Shown here: positions 13,808 through 25,993 of the stretch, piece after piece
Layout: every line of letters begins with the position of its first letter
Position numbering within the stretch: position 1 is the stretch's first letter
Source of the DNA: Latrodectus hesperus
Taxonomy: Eukaryota; Arthropoda; Arachnida; Araneae; Theridiidae
Length of the DNA stretch: 64,000 nucleotides
Direction of reading: 5' to 3'
NCBI GenBank assembly: GCA_037975125.1
Contig: JAJQOW010000014.1
Coordinates: forward strand, 22,393,914-22,457,913
Notes under the pieces: model-generated
The model's input: only the letters and a program-made list of their open reading frames with translations
Databases searched by the model: none
Told to the model about the DNA's origin: nothing
Made by a program: the position numbers and the translations under genes

Positions 13808-16800
13808 CTTAAAATTAGAATGGATAAAATAAGTAATAAATTGAATGTTATTTTTCTAAACATTTGAATGAAATTAGTATTTTAAACAATTTTGTAATGA
13901 TTTTTGTACATATTTAATGCTTGTAATCTCTCAGATTTCAACTAATTTCACAGTGAACCTAATTTTAATTTATAAATTAAATAACTTGTTTCTACAGTTA
14001 TCATTTTAAAGCTTATAATATTTTTATTAAAAATTAACAAAAAATCGGAAATTTTAGTTATACAAAATATGTGTTTATGTAAATAAAATATAAAGCTTAA
14101 ATCATTTTTTGTTGAATGTAAGAAAAAAATAATATTATAAAAAAAACTAAATTCACTCACACTTGATTTTAAAATGTAAAACTTTAAATTTTAAAATATT
14201 AAAAGAAATTTTAACATTTAACTGTATTTAAATTTTTAATAATGAAATTATCTCTATATAAAACTAATATTTATGGCATTATTTCATCAGATACATATGC
14301 CTTTATAATAAAATGTAAATTATGCTTATATTAGTATGATGCATACCCTTACTGAAGACACTTCCAAATATTTTATTTTATACATGTGACATGAAAATAT
14401 TTGCAAGTAAAAGGTAAAATGTTCTTCTTCGGGTTTTTGTACAATACCCATGTTAATGATTAACGCAAGAAAAACCAACAATTCTTTTTTATTTATATTT
14501 TCCCCCTGAGCTGAATGAGAACTTGGGCTTAATTTATTACTTTTAATATATAACTTAGCGTATTCATTAGTATTTAAAAATTATGAATTCTAAAATTTCG
14601 TTATCAAAAAAATAGCGAAAATACTCCAGTGGATTTGATGAATCCACTATAGATATGTTGACTTCTGATTTATTTGTAAATGGAAATGCTTGTGGAGCTA
14701 TCGCAGCTGAATTGTCAACTGGGTACCAATTACGAGCCCCAGAAAGATCATCAAATTCACTATCCGTGTCCGAAGAGTAATCTTCATCATAAAAATAAAA
14801 TTCTTCTTCACTGCTTGAATAGACATAAGTTTGTAAAACGGTAATATTTTCACAGATGCAACTACTAGAAGTTAGCTTCTGAGAGTGAAGGTATAAATTA
14901 AACCACACTCCTATATATATATAGATAGATACGCAAACAAGAATGGCAAGGTGAAAGTATGACATTTCAATAATTTGTTCTGGCCAGCATAAGGCGATTT
15001 ATTGACACGCTCACATGGAATATATCATTAGACAGATGTTTCCAAGATAAATTGATTGAAAATGTGCATCTACTATACCAATATTACATTTGTTTTCAAT
15101 TTAAATTTATCGGTTTCCCACGGAATTTGAAAATTCCCAAGTTCCACAAATTTGTCAATACCATCAATCCTGATAATGTTGATAGCTTCACACCACTCAA
15201 AATTTCAGTACACATGTTTCAACCATTGTTTAAAATATTAAGATCATAAAGTAATTACAAAAATTGGAGGAATAAATTCTACTTTATAAATATTTTCGAA
15301 TTTTAGAATGGAAATAGTGTTACTCTTCATTCCACATAAAAATATATTATTTTGTTACCATTAAGGCCTATAACTTTACAAAGAAGCTATTATTTTTAGC
15401 AAGAAAACATTAATTTTGAATCAAACTTTCACTAAATTCCCATTTTGGTGTAGGACTGGCAAATGATATTAAAATACATCAAGAATTCAGAGTTTTGGAA
15501 AAATTACGAGAAATATTCCCTTAAATATTTGTTTAAGAAATGCATAACTATTTCAGAGACATTATAATATGATTTCACCATAAAATCTAATGATCAATTT
15601 AACTATTTAAAAAATGTTTGAATTCAGTGATCACAAACATTATTCCGTATAAGGAAAAGAGCAGATAATATGTTAAACTGTTTAATTCTTTAATTATGAA
15701 GTTCAAAATTATTTTAATAATTTTTTTTCATAAAATTAAGGAATGTTAAACTAATATTTCGTAAATATAGTTTAAAATCATTGAATAAAACTTTATGTTT
15801 CTTACAAATTCCGGAAAATAGGAAATTTCCTTTTTTATTTTTCTAAATAAAGCATGTAAAAGAAACATTTTGATTTACTAATTTAATGAATATATTTTAA
15901 GTGTTATGCTTTGTTTTTTATATACTTCAATATCTAACAGAATTGCAATTGCACTAAAGATTATACGTTTATATTCTTGAGACAGATTATTTCAAATAAG
16001 TTCTATAAGTTATGACTTTTTTATTCCTTTCGTGTAAACACACGAAAACAAACTTCAATGTTACTTAATTCTAACATAAAGATAAATAATTCAACCTTCA
16101 ATAAGATTTTTTAATATAAGAAATAAAATTTATCTTTGTGGTAATAAATTAAGATACGTATTTTTAATGGGTTATTTTTGATGCAAAATTAATGCTGTCG
16201 AAATTAGATAAAGTATTCATTTCTGGTTAATGAATTTACTTTTAAATATAAATTTTGTGAATATTTACTTCTTTAATAGGAACTATTTAAAAATATTTGT
16301 TTAATCTAATGAAAACTAGCTAAATAGTTTTATTTTATAACCATCAAAAGAAGAAGGAAATCACAAATCCTTATATCACTAAAGTGCTTTGAAAAAATAG
16401 TTCGCTAAATTTGCCACTGTTAATGATTTGCATGTCAAAGCAGTTTTAGTTCAGTGAAGGAAAAAATATTTAATGCAGGACTAATTTTAATATTTGAAAA
16501 AATGTTATACTAACATGCTTTATATTAAATATTCAATTATTAGAATACTATTGAAATAATAGCATTAAGATTTCCTTGCTTTTATTCTCCTTCTAAAAAT
16601 TTTTAGCGTGAGATACAACATTTTATTATTTGTGCAAAACAATTTAAGAAACATAAAATATATCTAATCATAACATGAATCTTATATCGAGAAATATTTT
16701 TGCATAGTTAAAAAAAATAAATCTTTCTGTACAAAGAATTTAAAATGTATTTTAATACATGTTATTTTAATGCGTAAAAAATTTAAAGCGAAATTAATTC

Positions 16801-17202
16801 CCTAGCATTAGACTTTAAATTATATTTAAAAAAATTTTGAATGTAAAATTTAAATTCAAAAAAAATTTACAAAATTTAAACTGAAATGAATAGTTTACAA
16901 TTTACTCTGAAGTCTATTGTTAAGCAATTAAGTTAGCTTTTTATTTTTAAGCTATATTAAAATTTTAAAATTTTGTCGAAATTCTTCAATTTGTGTATAA
17001 AGCAACAAAGCTGTTTCTTTCAATAATTTTGAAAATTATTTGATGATTTTAAAAAATAGTGTTGACTTTGAAAAGTATCGACAATAATTAAAATCAATTA
17101 ATAATTAAATAGCAAATTAACATGTTTTAACAGCTATTTAAATCATTAAAATTTTAACTATTTGGGAAATTTTAAAAAAATTCTGATTTTTAATAAAAAA
17201 AG

Positions 17203-17279
<77 letters not shown>

Positions 17280-20200
17280 CAAAATGTCATTTTAAAATTA
17301 TGATAATATGATATTTATTGAGTTAACTATCATATATATATTTTTTATTTAAGAATTTTAAATATAAAATTAAAATTATATAAATAAAATAAAAATATAA
17401 TTATAAAAATAAAATTTATATTTATTGTAATTAAAAAATTATAATAGAGACTTAACGAAATTTTCAAGCAGAACATTCACAAAGAAAACTACTAGCACGC
17501 GTGGGTTTCTTCAGCTGACAACGATTGATGGTCTCTCCCCACTGTAAGTGATTAGAATGTGATTATTGTGAGGTGGTCCAGTGTAAAACGGAAATACGCC
17601 TCATCAAGAGTTAGAGACTTTTGTATTCTTGACAAGTTCTAAAGGGGGAAAAACTTGCATTGCTGTGAAAGCCAAAACTATGTTGCCACCGCGAAGCAAA
17701 AATGAAGCACTTTCTTCACTGAACCCCAGACGGTTAAGGGGTTAACAAATGTAAGGAAATTTGTTACTGAAGGAAATTACATTGATAAAGACAACATTAA
17801 TGAATGAATCCCTTGTGAAAATTACAATCTGATTTGATAGTTTTACTGATGATTGCATTGTAAGTGATGTGTAAGGCCTCTTTCACACTAGACGACTTTT
17901 ATCATATGATAAAAAAATCTCCGAAATTTTATGTGTGAAGTTATTAAAAAACCACACAATAGACTGGTCACACAATATTGTTTCCCATTCATTGTGAAGA
18001 GAGCAGTCTATTGTGTGGTTTTTTAATTACTTCTCACGATAAAATATTTGACGACTTCTTATCATACGATAAAAATTGTCTAGTGTGAAAGTGCTTCTTA
18101 AGGATTATGTAGAAAATGATAAGAAATGAAGGAAGAAGTAAGGTATTAGTTATCTTGTGTATATGGATGAGCTTGTTCAATAATTTAAAGTATAAAATGA
18201 TGAATAACTTTTTAAAATGTTAAAGCTCTGGCCAAGATGAAAAATTTTATGGAGATGATTAAAGATGTCAATAAGCAATTTTACCAACATAATTACATAT
18301 AATATGATAGCCAAATAATAACCGAAATTCTGTTTGTTGATTAGTTGAATTTTAATGAAATGTATATAAGGCTTCACATATAAATTGTAAATAGACAACT
18401 CATTGATGTAATTTAAAGGTAGAATTATAGTTTGTTCTGCGGATGTATTTATTAAAGAATATATGATGTACCTGATATAAATTGTGAATTGGGATTTTAA
18501 TGATGCAAATTAGTGGCAGAAAAGTAAAAGGATTTATATATAATAAAAGATATATAGGGCTCCAAATATGAATTTTGGGCACAAGCCTAATAATGTAATC
18601 TAAAATTCTTATTACCTTCACATTTATCAGGAATGGATACTGTTCTCATTACTTACTGTCTATAATGAAAAATAAAATAAGGGAATTTTGTTTTTGCTTT
18701 GTTTTCCTTGTTTTTATTTATTTATTCCCCCCTTTTGGTTTTATTTTTAGTGTTATTTATTTATTTTTTTAATAAGTGATAAAATTATTGCTAGACTACA
18801 TCAAAATTACAAAAATGGATAACATGTGTTTGAGAAAGTTTGTAAAAAGCAAGAAAATCTAATTCAAAATATTTCAACAAATTCTAAATAAGAGCACATT
18901 TAGCTTTAGATCTCTAAGCAATTAAAATAATTTTTTTATTTCAAAATAAATTTAATATTATTATTCATTGTTTTTATATATTTTTATTTATGCTTAATTA
19001 GTTTTTAAATTGGACTTAAAACTTCTGTATATCTTTTTATAATTTAAAGAAAGCATAATAAACACCAACATAAAATTTTTCTCGGATTGTTATTTATTTA
19101 ATTTATTAGTTTTCCCATTTGAAATGAAAATGAATAGAAGCGTATCTTATTTGTCAGAAGTAATTATGCAATAGTTATGTTTTCTTATTTATTGCATAAA
19201 GTGTTTTTTAAAAATATTTCCATTAATTTGAAAGAAAACTATGCAAAATGTGCATTTATTGTGATTTAGTGTTATGTAACTGAAATATTCTTTTCAAAAG
19301 TTATGTATTTCAAAATGATCATTCACTTTATATTTTTGTTTATTTATCAATTAAAATAAATATGTAAAATATTTGATGTTATCTTATAGAAAGAATAGAC
19401 TTACTCTAAGATAAAATAATTGCACACTAATATGTATATTATTATATAAAGTTGGAAATATCTATGGCCATTTATATATAAGTATTATTAAACTTACTTT
19501 TTCAGATCCACATATCATATACAGAAAAAAGGTTTTCAACTGTCTCATAATATTATTTCTTACAAAAAAATGTTTTGGATTAATTAAATTAATATTTATC
19601 ATGGGAAAGTTATTAACACTTTTATGTTTTCAGATTTTCAATATTAATTGAAATTATTACAATGCAGTAATATGAATTTTATTTTTTGTAGCCTTTTTGA
19701 CATGGGTGCTGAATACTACTGTTATTCTTCTGATATAACCTGTTCATTTCCTGCCAATGGCAAGTTTACTGAAGATCAGAAATTAATTTACAATGCAGTT
19801 TATGCAGCCAGCAGAGCAGTAATGAAAGCAGTGAAACCAGGTGATTTGTGTTTTCTCACTAGTGAAGTCACTGCACATTCTTTCTTAGTTATTTATACCG
19901 AATTACGTGAAGTGTAACTAGAATATATTTAAAATAAATTATTTTTAACCTCAATTCATATAGTTATTTTAATAAAAGTAAATTTTCAAAATAATTAGAC
20001 AGTTTAAACAAATTATATTTTCTCATTTAGAAATAGGCTTTATTTTAATTTCTTAACTTTGTTCTTAAAGCTTTGAATTATTTTATTTTTTTATTTAGGA
20101 AAAATTGAAAATGTTAATATGTTCTCCAGTCAATTATATATGTAAAGAATCTCCATTTCATCTATTCCTAGTATAAAAATCACCTGAATAAAAATTATAT

Positions 20201-23200
20201 CATAATTTGTCATTATTTTAATTCTGAACTTAAAATATGGTCTTTAAATATTGTCCATTCGATATAAAACTTTAAATATCGTCCATTCGATTGATAAACT
20301 TTACCTGAGATTGTATTTGCTTAAAATTTAAGAAACATTAAATAATTTATTAATTTTTCGGCTTAGTACTCAAATAAAAATTCCTAATATTAGATTTAAA
20401 AGTTACTTCTAATTGAAGAATAACAAAAATAAAGTTATAAATTAGCTTTCTATTAGAACTTTTGTTGGATAAATTTCAGAATTTGAATATTTTCACTTTA
20501 TTAATTATAAAGGTATGATTCTAAAATTTTTAACGATTTTCTGCTGTTTATTGTACATTTTAATTCATTTTAGTTGTTTATTGCAGAAAATACATAAAAT
20601 ACATGTGTACAAATTTTTTCATTTTATATCAAGGTATCATCGATAGTTTAAATAAAATACATATTTTTAGTTGAAAGCTTTTAAGTTATAAAATATAATA
20701 GTCTGATCATCATTACATGCAATTGATTATTATCGTAATGAAATTAAATATTTTTATTTAAATTCGAAAATTTATGTATCTTATTTTTATATTTTTCTAT
20801 AGTGAATTACTCATTATTATCTTTTGTTCTTAGTTCAAATCTTTACAGTCATAGATAATTTTTGACAAATCTATTAAAGGATGATAGACAAATTTACTAA
20901 ATAGAGCATTTGTTTATAATTATTGCCCATAATGTTTTTTTTTTTTCTGATAAATTTTTACTAAAGTAAAAATATTTGAAAAATGAGGCTATGGAGCAAT
21001 GGGATTTTTATTTATATAGGTTCTGGAATTTAATATTGTCTAATAATGCAATGTTTATGTTGCAGGTGTGAGTTGGGTAGAAATGCACAAACTTGCTGAT
21101 CGCACGCATTTACAGGAGTTAAAGAAAGGTGGACTATTGAAAGGTGACATTGAAGAAATGATGGCTGCTCGAGTGGGAGCAATATTCATGCCTCATGGTC
21201 TAGGTCATTTTATGGGTCTTGATGTTCATGATGTGGGCGGTTATCCAGAGGTAAATACTCTACTTATGGTGTATGTGTAATTTGATCCTATACATCCTCT
21301 TCAAAATTGCATGCAGGTTATAAACATATATTAATGTGCTCAAGCAGAATAAATATCATTCTTAATATTCAAAATATGCTCAATTGCAATAAGGACTAAT
21401 AACTTAATTGGCTGGAAAATAATGTTAATAGCTATGCAGAGCAGGACTATTCAGTTTATTGTTAAGTGAGTGAATCAGTATAATCACTCAGCCTTGTGCA
21501 AATTGTCAGCAAGAAGTTCCTATTATCATATGAATAATTCTTGGTTTATCATATGAATAAATGTCAAGGTTGATTCATGAAAGTTTATCAAGTTAAAATA
21601 GTGTCTATTTTTCAATCTTTTTGCATTTTCATAAGACTTCCAATAATAGCAGAACAAAACCAAGAATGATAATTTTTAACTTTTTACATTTTAAAAAAGT
21701 TTGTTTACTGCAGTTAAATAATTAACTGTATAAGAATGTTATGCTGTGTGGTTAGAATAATGGCTGAATTTAAAGCTCTTATTTAATATTAACAGTATTT
21801 CAATCATTCACTGTTTCAGGAAAGAGCATTTTCATCAGTTATTCAGTGCTGTTATGCAGATAACCATATGTAATATAAACTTTCCTTAAATGCAAAATAG
21901 TTTTCCTTTTTTTTTTTTAAACAAATATAAGTTTAGTATATTATGTAAATTTCCCATTTATTTTAAAATATTTAGTATAATTTTGCTTTTGATGTTTCCA
22001 CTTTCTTTTATTTGTTAAAATTCTTAATAATTGTCTTAAATACTTAAAATATTTAGTACTTACAACATTTAATTAATAGCGAGTATAAATGGTTACAGAA
22101 GAATTGTTATTGTTATTATATTTAAAGTTATTGACACCATTATTATATATCCCTTAATATTTAGAATACATATATACTCATAAATGTAATGAAAAATTAA
22201 AAATTGTGAGGAATAAATACTTTTGTAAGCAATATTATATTATGCTTTTATTTCTAAAATGTCAGATGTAAATTTTACAAAATATTTCATAGTTAGAATT
22301 TTTTTATCCAATTTATATTATAGATGTTTTCTTTAAAAACATTGAATGTAATTTTATAGGATGGACCTCTTCGACCTTCTGAACCAGGACTGAAATCTTT
22401 AAGAACAGCTAGAGAATTAGCTCCTGGGATGGTTCTTACAATTGAGCCAGGAATATATTTCATCGAATGTGTAAGATACAATTTTAAGTCTAGGAAGTTA
22501 TTTTAAACATATCAATAGATATTATACTGTTATTGTTTAACATAAAAAAGTTTTGGTAAATAATTTTTTCCCCAAACACAGTTTTTTTCCCCATTATTCT
22601 TTCATTCAGTCAGATTTGGCTTAAAAAATTTGAATAAAATTATAAATATGTAAATGCTAAATATTTTTATAGTTTGATCAAGTGGACATATCAAAAAATT
22701 TACAAAGTCGTTTTCTTCTTGAATCTATTGTGCAATTATATATGTTTTTTTAAATGTATCTTTTCCAGTAATTAATAGAATGGATATTAAAATTAAAATT
22801 CACATGTATTTCTAAATATAAATTAATAGATATCTTTAAGATTATTCAGTATATTTATTAATATTGAAATTAAATTTAAAGTATGCATTCCTCGTTGAAA
22901 GCAAAATCCCTTTCACTTCATCTTAAACAATTGTTTCTTTCCAGCACTACATCATAATCTACAGAATATAATGTATTACTTCCGATTAACGAATTTCAAT
23001 CACCCAAATTCCAGTAATTATGTGAAATAAATTTTTTATTACTAAAATACGTTTTTTTTTATCATGTATTCTCAGCGTTTTGATATATAGATTATATGAA
23101 TCATTATTTTCTAATATATTCTTTGCTCCATCCCCTATATATATATAAGCTGGCAGAAGAGTTATTAGTGCTCAGATTTTCAGTTTAATAGTTCATGTGC

Positions 23201-25899
23201 ATTTGAATTTAAGTATTTGTAGAGATTCACAAGCCACTTTAAATTATAAGTGCATGTCTTATTACTCCTCCTTTGCAAAAGATGACCATTGAGTGACTAA
23301 GAAATAAACGAAACCAAATCCTCTGATTAGTATATTTCATTTCCAGTAAGAAAATTTAACCAATAATTGAAGTTAATAAAATAACAGAAATAAACAATAG
23401 AATATCCTATTAATATTCAAATTATTAACAGTTGATCACCTACTACATTTGCAAAAAATGATTTAGAAAATTAGCTTGGCAGTATTTTGCAATAACTTTA
23501 AAAACAGATAAGTGCTATTTTTGAATGGGTTGGCATTATTGTACTTTAATATTCTTTTAAATACAGAAATAATTAAAATATTGAATTAACACTTTAACAT
23601 TGTACAGTAAAAATCTTAAAGCATTAATCAAAAATAAACTTAGTAAATTGAAGAAAACTCTCATTTACAATAAATAACTTATAAATCATTATTTATTAGC
23701 AATTGACTAAAAAACTTTTTTTTTTGCATTAGATCATTTTTAAAGTATTTACTCTACTTAGATTTAACTTTGTCCGTCAAATCATGAAAAAATGTTATAT
23801 GCATATTAAAATACTGTTAAAAAAGAAATAATTAAATACCCTAATCACTTGCTCTGACATACATGCGTGGGGGAAAAACATGCTTTGTTATCCAACAATA
23901 GGCGAAATTGAACCTGAGATCTATTTTGAAATGTATTATCTTATAAGTAATGATTACCTGATAAATGTTGTCAAGAAACTGAAATACAATGTGTTATTAA
24001 ACAATAGCTAACTGTGGGTAATTTAGATTAAAAGATACTTCAACTCGAAAAACTTAAACTACTTGAGTGGCTCACAATTAATTGTGTTATTAATTGTATG
24101 CAACTAAATACAATTAAAGACAATGAATGATTTGATGTATTCCAATTGAATTTTATCACTACATTTTTTTAATTGAATGAGTGAAATTTTTAGAAAATGT
24201 TGTAATTTTATATAAATGTTTAATATAATAAATAAGCATAATTTATAATATATATAATTAATAATTTCTCTTGTTTAGAATAGCATTAATTTTAAAATGT
24301 TTTATGTATCTCATGTATATTGAATCTTTTTAAAATTCTAATTAATGTATTAACTCTATAATTAATTCATTATTTACAATAATAAGGTATTTTCTTCAAA
24401 AAAATCGTTAAATATAAATCAAGTTATTTTAATTTGCAAATTATTTAATTTATACATTGTTTTGACATGTTAAGTTTTGTAAAAAAGTATATTTCGAAAA
24501 TGTATATGTAGAAAATTTAAAAGAAATTATGTTTTCTATTTGAAATTTGTCAATCTTTTCGATTGATTCTTTTTAATTTGATTAATTTTATGTGTGACTT
24601 TTTAATGTTAATAATCAAATATTGTTAAAAATTCTGAAGAGAAAATTCCAATTATAAAAATGTTTTAATTTTAAAATTAGATCTGAGTAAATTAAGTTTA
24701 TTTTAAATATTTATTATAATATAGATAATTATTATCTTTGAAACTAAGAAATAATTACTCAAAATTTACTTATTAAAATTTTTCAGCTGTTGGATGGTGC
24801 ACTAAAAGATCCCAAACTTGCCAGATTTTTAGTTCCAGAAGCTATTGAAAGATTTAGAAACTTTGGTGGTGTAAGTAAAGTATTTTAAATTAAATATTGT
24901 GTTAGTCACATGAAAGTTAATAAAAAAGTCTAAGTTTCTTTAAGCCTTTTCTTTGAATTCCTTATTCATATATTGTGGATTTAAAGATTATTTCAATTTA
25001 GTAAAACAAAGGTTATATGAATATCACTTTTCCAAGTTTGGAAGTTTTTTGTCCCTTGAAAATTTTATAAATTTGTTTATTCAGTAGTTTTTCTAATATA
25101 GAATTATTTAATTTACCACAATTATTTTTCAAAGAAAATTCTGGATATCTGAGAATTTCATTACCAAAAATAAATAATCTCAAGCATGTGCTTGAGATCA
25201 ATGCTCAAACAGTTTGATATTCACACAGCTTAAAATTTGTTCATAAAAATAAAATAAAATAAATTATGGTTTTAGATAATCTGATTGAGCTATTATCATT
25301 AACTCTACAGTGAGGCTATCCTTAGAAATTTTCAGCCTTGCTACTGATTTTAAATTAGAAACTTTCCAGAAATTCGGCTGAAATAGGTATTAAAAGATTG
25401 CCATTGTTTCTATCATTGTATTGATTTTGACTCAATATTAAACTTACAAAAAAAAAAGTTTTAAGAATTAATAGAAACTATTAATCATTTCTTGACAATT
25501 ATATGAAAAAATGTTAAGAATAATAAAAAAAAATTACAATGGTTGTATGTATATATTGTGCAATCAAAATTTTTCAATGTTTAATAATTCAATAATATAG
25601 TAAAAATTTTAATGATTTAAAAATATGTATGTAGTGCTTATAGAGAGCTTAATTTTCTATATAATGATATTTTAAAAAAATTTGTCCTAAAGTATACTCC
25701 AAAATATAAGTGCAAGTTAATCTAAGAAAAATTATATTCACTGTAGGTACGTATTGAAGATGATATTGTTGTAACTAATGATGGTATGGAACTGCTCACA
25801 CAAGTGCCAAGAACCGTTGAAGAAATTGAAGCCCTGATGGCAACAAAACCAAAAATGACTGAAGGATTCATTCCCACTCTTACAGGGAAAACTGGTTGA
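6133..25899 (+). CDS. PEPD: Xaa-Pro dipeptidase (prolidase), C-terminal eight exons
   Basis: A cytosolic metallopeptidase of the pita-bread fold (M24) that splits Xaa-Pro and Xaa-hydroxyproline dipeptides. Exons: 6133-6179, 8328-8396, 12958-13035, 19692-19840, 21066-21250, 22360-22470, 24787-24870, 25747-25899 (TGA 25897-25899). All introns are GT..AG and phases close to give 291 residues, matching human PEPD from about residue 209 on. The five dinuclear-metal ligands (human D276, D287, H370, E412, E452) fall at partial-protein D68, D79, H162, E205 and E245, in LFDMG, SSDIT, HGLGH, TIEPG and RIEED. The substrate-site equivalents H47, H169, R191 and R243 are also kept. It therefore looks like an active enzyme. 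The 5' exons are outside the window. The introns carry a Tc1 copy, two TIR elements, a piggyBac and a foldback MITE. Confidence 0.97.
6300..7361 (+). mobile_element. Tc1-type DNA transposon, decayed
   Basis: A 1.06-kb element flanked by TA (6298-6299 and 7362-7363). The terminal inverted repeats are about 27 bp: the left end reads ACAGTCCAGTCATGTTAATG and the right end, read inward, ACAGTCTAGTCACATTAATG. It lies in the PEPD intron after exon 6133-6179. It encodes a broken Tc1/mariner transposase on +. Length and termini fit the Tc1 family; the many stops show an old copy. Confidence 0.88.
6448..7285 (+). pseudogene. Tc1-like transposase remnant
   Basis: The start ATG at 6448 is followed by [20 protein letters not shown], the N-terminal helix-turn-helix opening typical of Tc1-like transposases. 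Stops and shifts follow. The DDE domain is still readable around 7028-7200, with a G-G-S-I-M-V-W segment, then [18 protein letters not shown] and a Q-Q-N-N-G segment where an active element would have Q-D-N-A. The catalytic Asp of that motif is therefore replaced by Asn. Not functional. Confidence 0.8.
7362..8327. other. PEPD intron remainder, nothing recognised
   Basis: A+T-rich intron sequence between the Tc1 copy and exon 8328-8396, with no coding, repeat or RNA feature that I can support. Confidence 0.5.
8397..10470. other. PEPD intron, nothing recognised
   Basis: The first 2 kb of the intron between exons 8328-8396 and 12958-13035. It is low-complexity A+T-rich sequence with scattered short ORFs that look like chance. 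Confidence 0.5.
10471..11325. mobile_element. Non-autonomous TIR element, copy A
   Basis: The left end begins TACCATATTTTCCTTTATAT. The right end, read inward, begins TATTGTATTTTCCTGTATAT, so the two are imperfect inverted repeats bounded by TA. The interior aligns with copy B at 11737-12557 through several anchors: ATCCACCT at 10698 versus 11972, TTCGTTCTTGAAC at 11141 versus 12391, and the TTATATACAG end motif. I see no transposase. The TA bounds and the TACC-ATATTTTCC type of end suggest a Tc1/mariner-pogo-like MITE, but that class call is an inference. Confidence 0.7.
11737..12557. mobile_element. Non-autonomous TIR element, copy B
   Basis: This is a diverged relative of copy A, 411 bp downstream and in the same orientation. 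The left end is TATTGTATTTTTTCTGTGTA; the right end read inward is TATCTTATTTCTCTGTATAT. It shares an internal block with copy A that includes a TTTTTCACCTTA segment (10936 and 12194) and a GGTCAAGACA segment (11076 and 12327). The spacing offset drifts from 1274 to 1250 bp, so small indels separate the copies. No coding capacity was recognised. Confidence 0.7.
13729..13805. repeat. (AT)n microsatellite
   Basis: About 75 bp of uninterrupted AT dinucleotides inside the second piggyBac element. The Ile/Tyr ORF read through it is an artefact. Confidence 0.97.
14390..14890 (-). pseudogene. piggyBac transposase N-terminal remnant
   Basis: Read on the minus strand, an acidic stretch ([19 protein letters not shown]) is followed by [20 protein letters not shown] and [16 protein letters not shown], all standard for the piggyBac N-terminal region. 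A TAA at about 14569 interrupts it. In the adjacent sequence the family's next block is recognisable: [36 protein letters not shown] (about 14560 to 14400). Nothing recognisable as the catalytic core follows towards 13342. This is a truncated, dead copy. Confidence 0.85.
17207..17278. repeat. (AT)n microsatellite
   Basis: About 72 bp of AT dinucleotides near the right end of the second piggyBac element. Confidence 0.97.
17877..18098. mobile_element. 222-bp foldback MITE with near full-length inverted arms
   Basis: The ends are inverted: CTCTTTCACACTAGACGACT on the left, and CACTTTCACACTAGACAATT read inward from the right. The symmetry continues inward through ATCATATGATAA against its inverted partner, then AACCACACAATAGACTG (from 17951) facing CAGTCTATTGTGTGGTT (from 18004), leaving a loop of roughly 35 bp. 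Direct copies of TAAGG flank it (17872-17876 and 18099-18103), consistent with a 5-bp target-site duplication. It has no coding capacity. The superfamily is not identified. Confidence 0.82.
18104..19691. other. PEPD intron remainder, nothing recognised
   Basis: A+T-rich sequence from the foldback MITE to exon 19692-19840. Short ORFs here look like chance. Confidence 0.5.
19841..21065. other. PEPD intron, one short tandem duplication only
   Basis: Intron between exons 19692-19840 and 21066-21250. The only structure noted is a 22-bp unit (CTTTAAATAT-Y-GTCCATTCGAT) repeated at 20242 and 20270 with a 28-bp period. Confidence 0.55.
20242..20291. repeat. Two-copy 28-bp-period tandem duplication
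   Basis: Two copies of a 22-bp core differ at one base (T or C) and are separated by 6 bp. A local replication-slip duplication is the simplest reading. Confidence 0.8.
21251..22359. other. PEPD intron, nothing recognised
   Basis: 1.1 kb of A+T-rich intron between exons 21066-21250 and 22360-22470. Confidence 0.5.
22471..24786. other. PEPD intron with a SINE-tail fragment
   Basis: A+T-rich intron of 2.3 kb. Apart from the SINE fragment at 23222-23317 I see nothing. Confidence 0.5.
23222..23317 (+). mobile_element. tRNA-derived SINE, 3' part, diverged
   Basis: The segment CAAAAGATGACCATTGAGTG followed by an A-rich AAACGAAACC end matches the conserved tail of the full SINE at 50455-50627 (GCAAAAAATGACCGTTGAGC, CAAACCAAACC). 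The CCACTTTAAA block upstream also matches. The tRNA-like head is missing or unrecognisable. Confidence 0.65.
24871..25746. other. PEPD last intron, nothing recognised
   Basis: 876 bp of A+T-rich intron before the terminal coding exon. Confidence 0.5.
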
Positions 25900-25987
25900 A
25901 GCTTGCAAAACTATTTTAACCAGTAAATGTGTTAAATATTTGTTTAGGGTGTAAATTATCTATTTTGTAATCAAAATATAATTCTTT

Positions 25988-25993
25988 ATTAAA
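25988..25993 (+). promoter_or_regulatory. Candidate PEPD poly(A) signal (ATTAAA)
   Basis: First good poly(A) hexamer after the PEPD stop, 89 bp downstream. A canonical AATAAA at 26617-26622, followed by a T-rich run, is an alternative. The choice cannot be made from sequence alone in A+T-rich DNA. Confidence 0.35.

Larger units (their letters stand above)
13342..17741 (-). mobile_element. Second piggyBac-type element, degenerate, 4.4 kb
   Basis: It is bounded by TTAA at 13338-13341 and 17742-17745. The inner ends are inverted: CCCTTTAACCGGCTATCCCG on the left and CCCCTTAACCGTCTGGGGTT read inward from the right. Further inside, similar blocks (CTTCACTGCAGTGCTT and CAGTGAAGAAAGTGCTTC) extend the inverted symmetry. 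The left end has two copies of GGCTATCCCGAG (13352, 13396) and a perfect small palindrome at 13358-13373. A piggyBac transposase fragment reads on the minus strand inside. The size is swollen by two long AT microsatellites and A+T-rich filler. It lies in the PEPD intron between exons 12958-13035 and 19692-19840. Confidence 0.8.

Noticed and set aside
13672..13863. 63-codon minus ORF rich in Ile and Tyr
   Set aside because: It is a read-through of the (AT)n microsatellite and carries no protein signal.
14567..14965. Full 132-codon minus ORF starting at 14965 as a host gene
   Set aside because: The part after about residue 30 is the piggyBac transposase N-terminus. The upstream residues are 5' leader of the element, not a separate gene.
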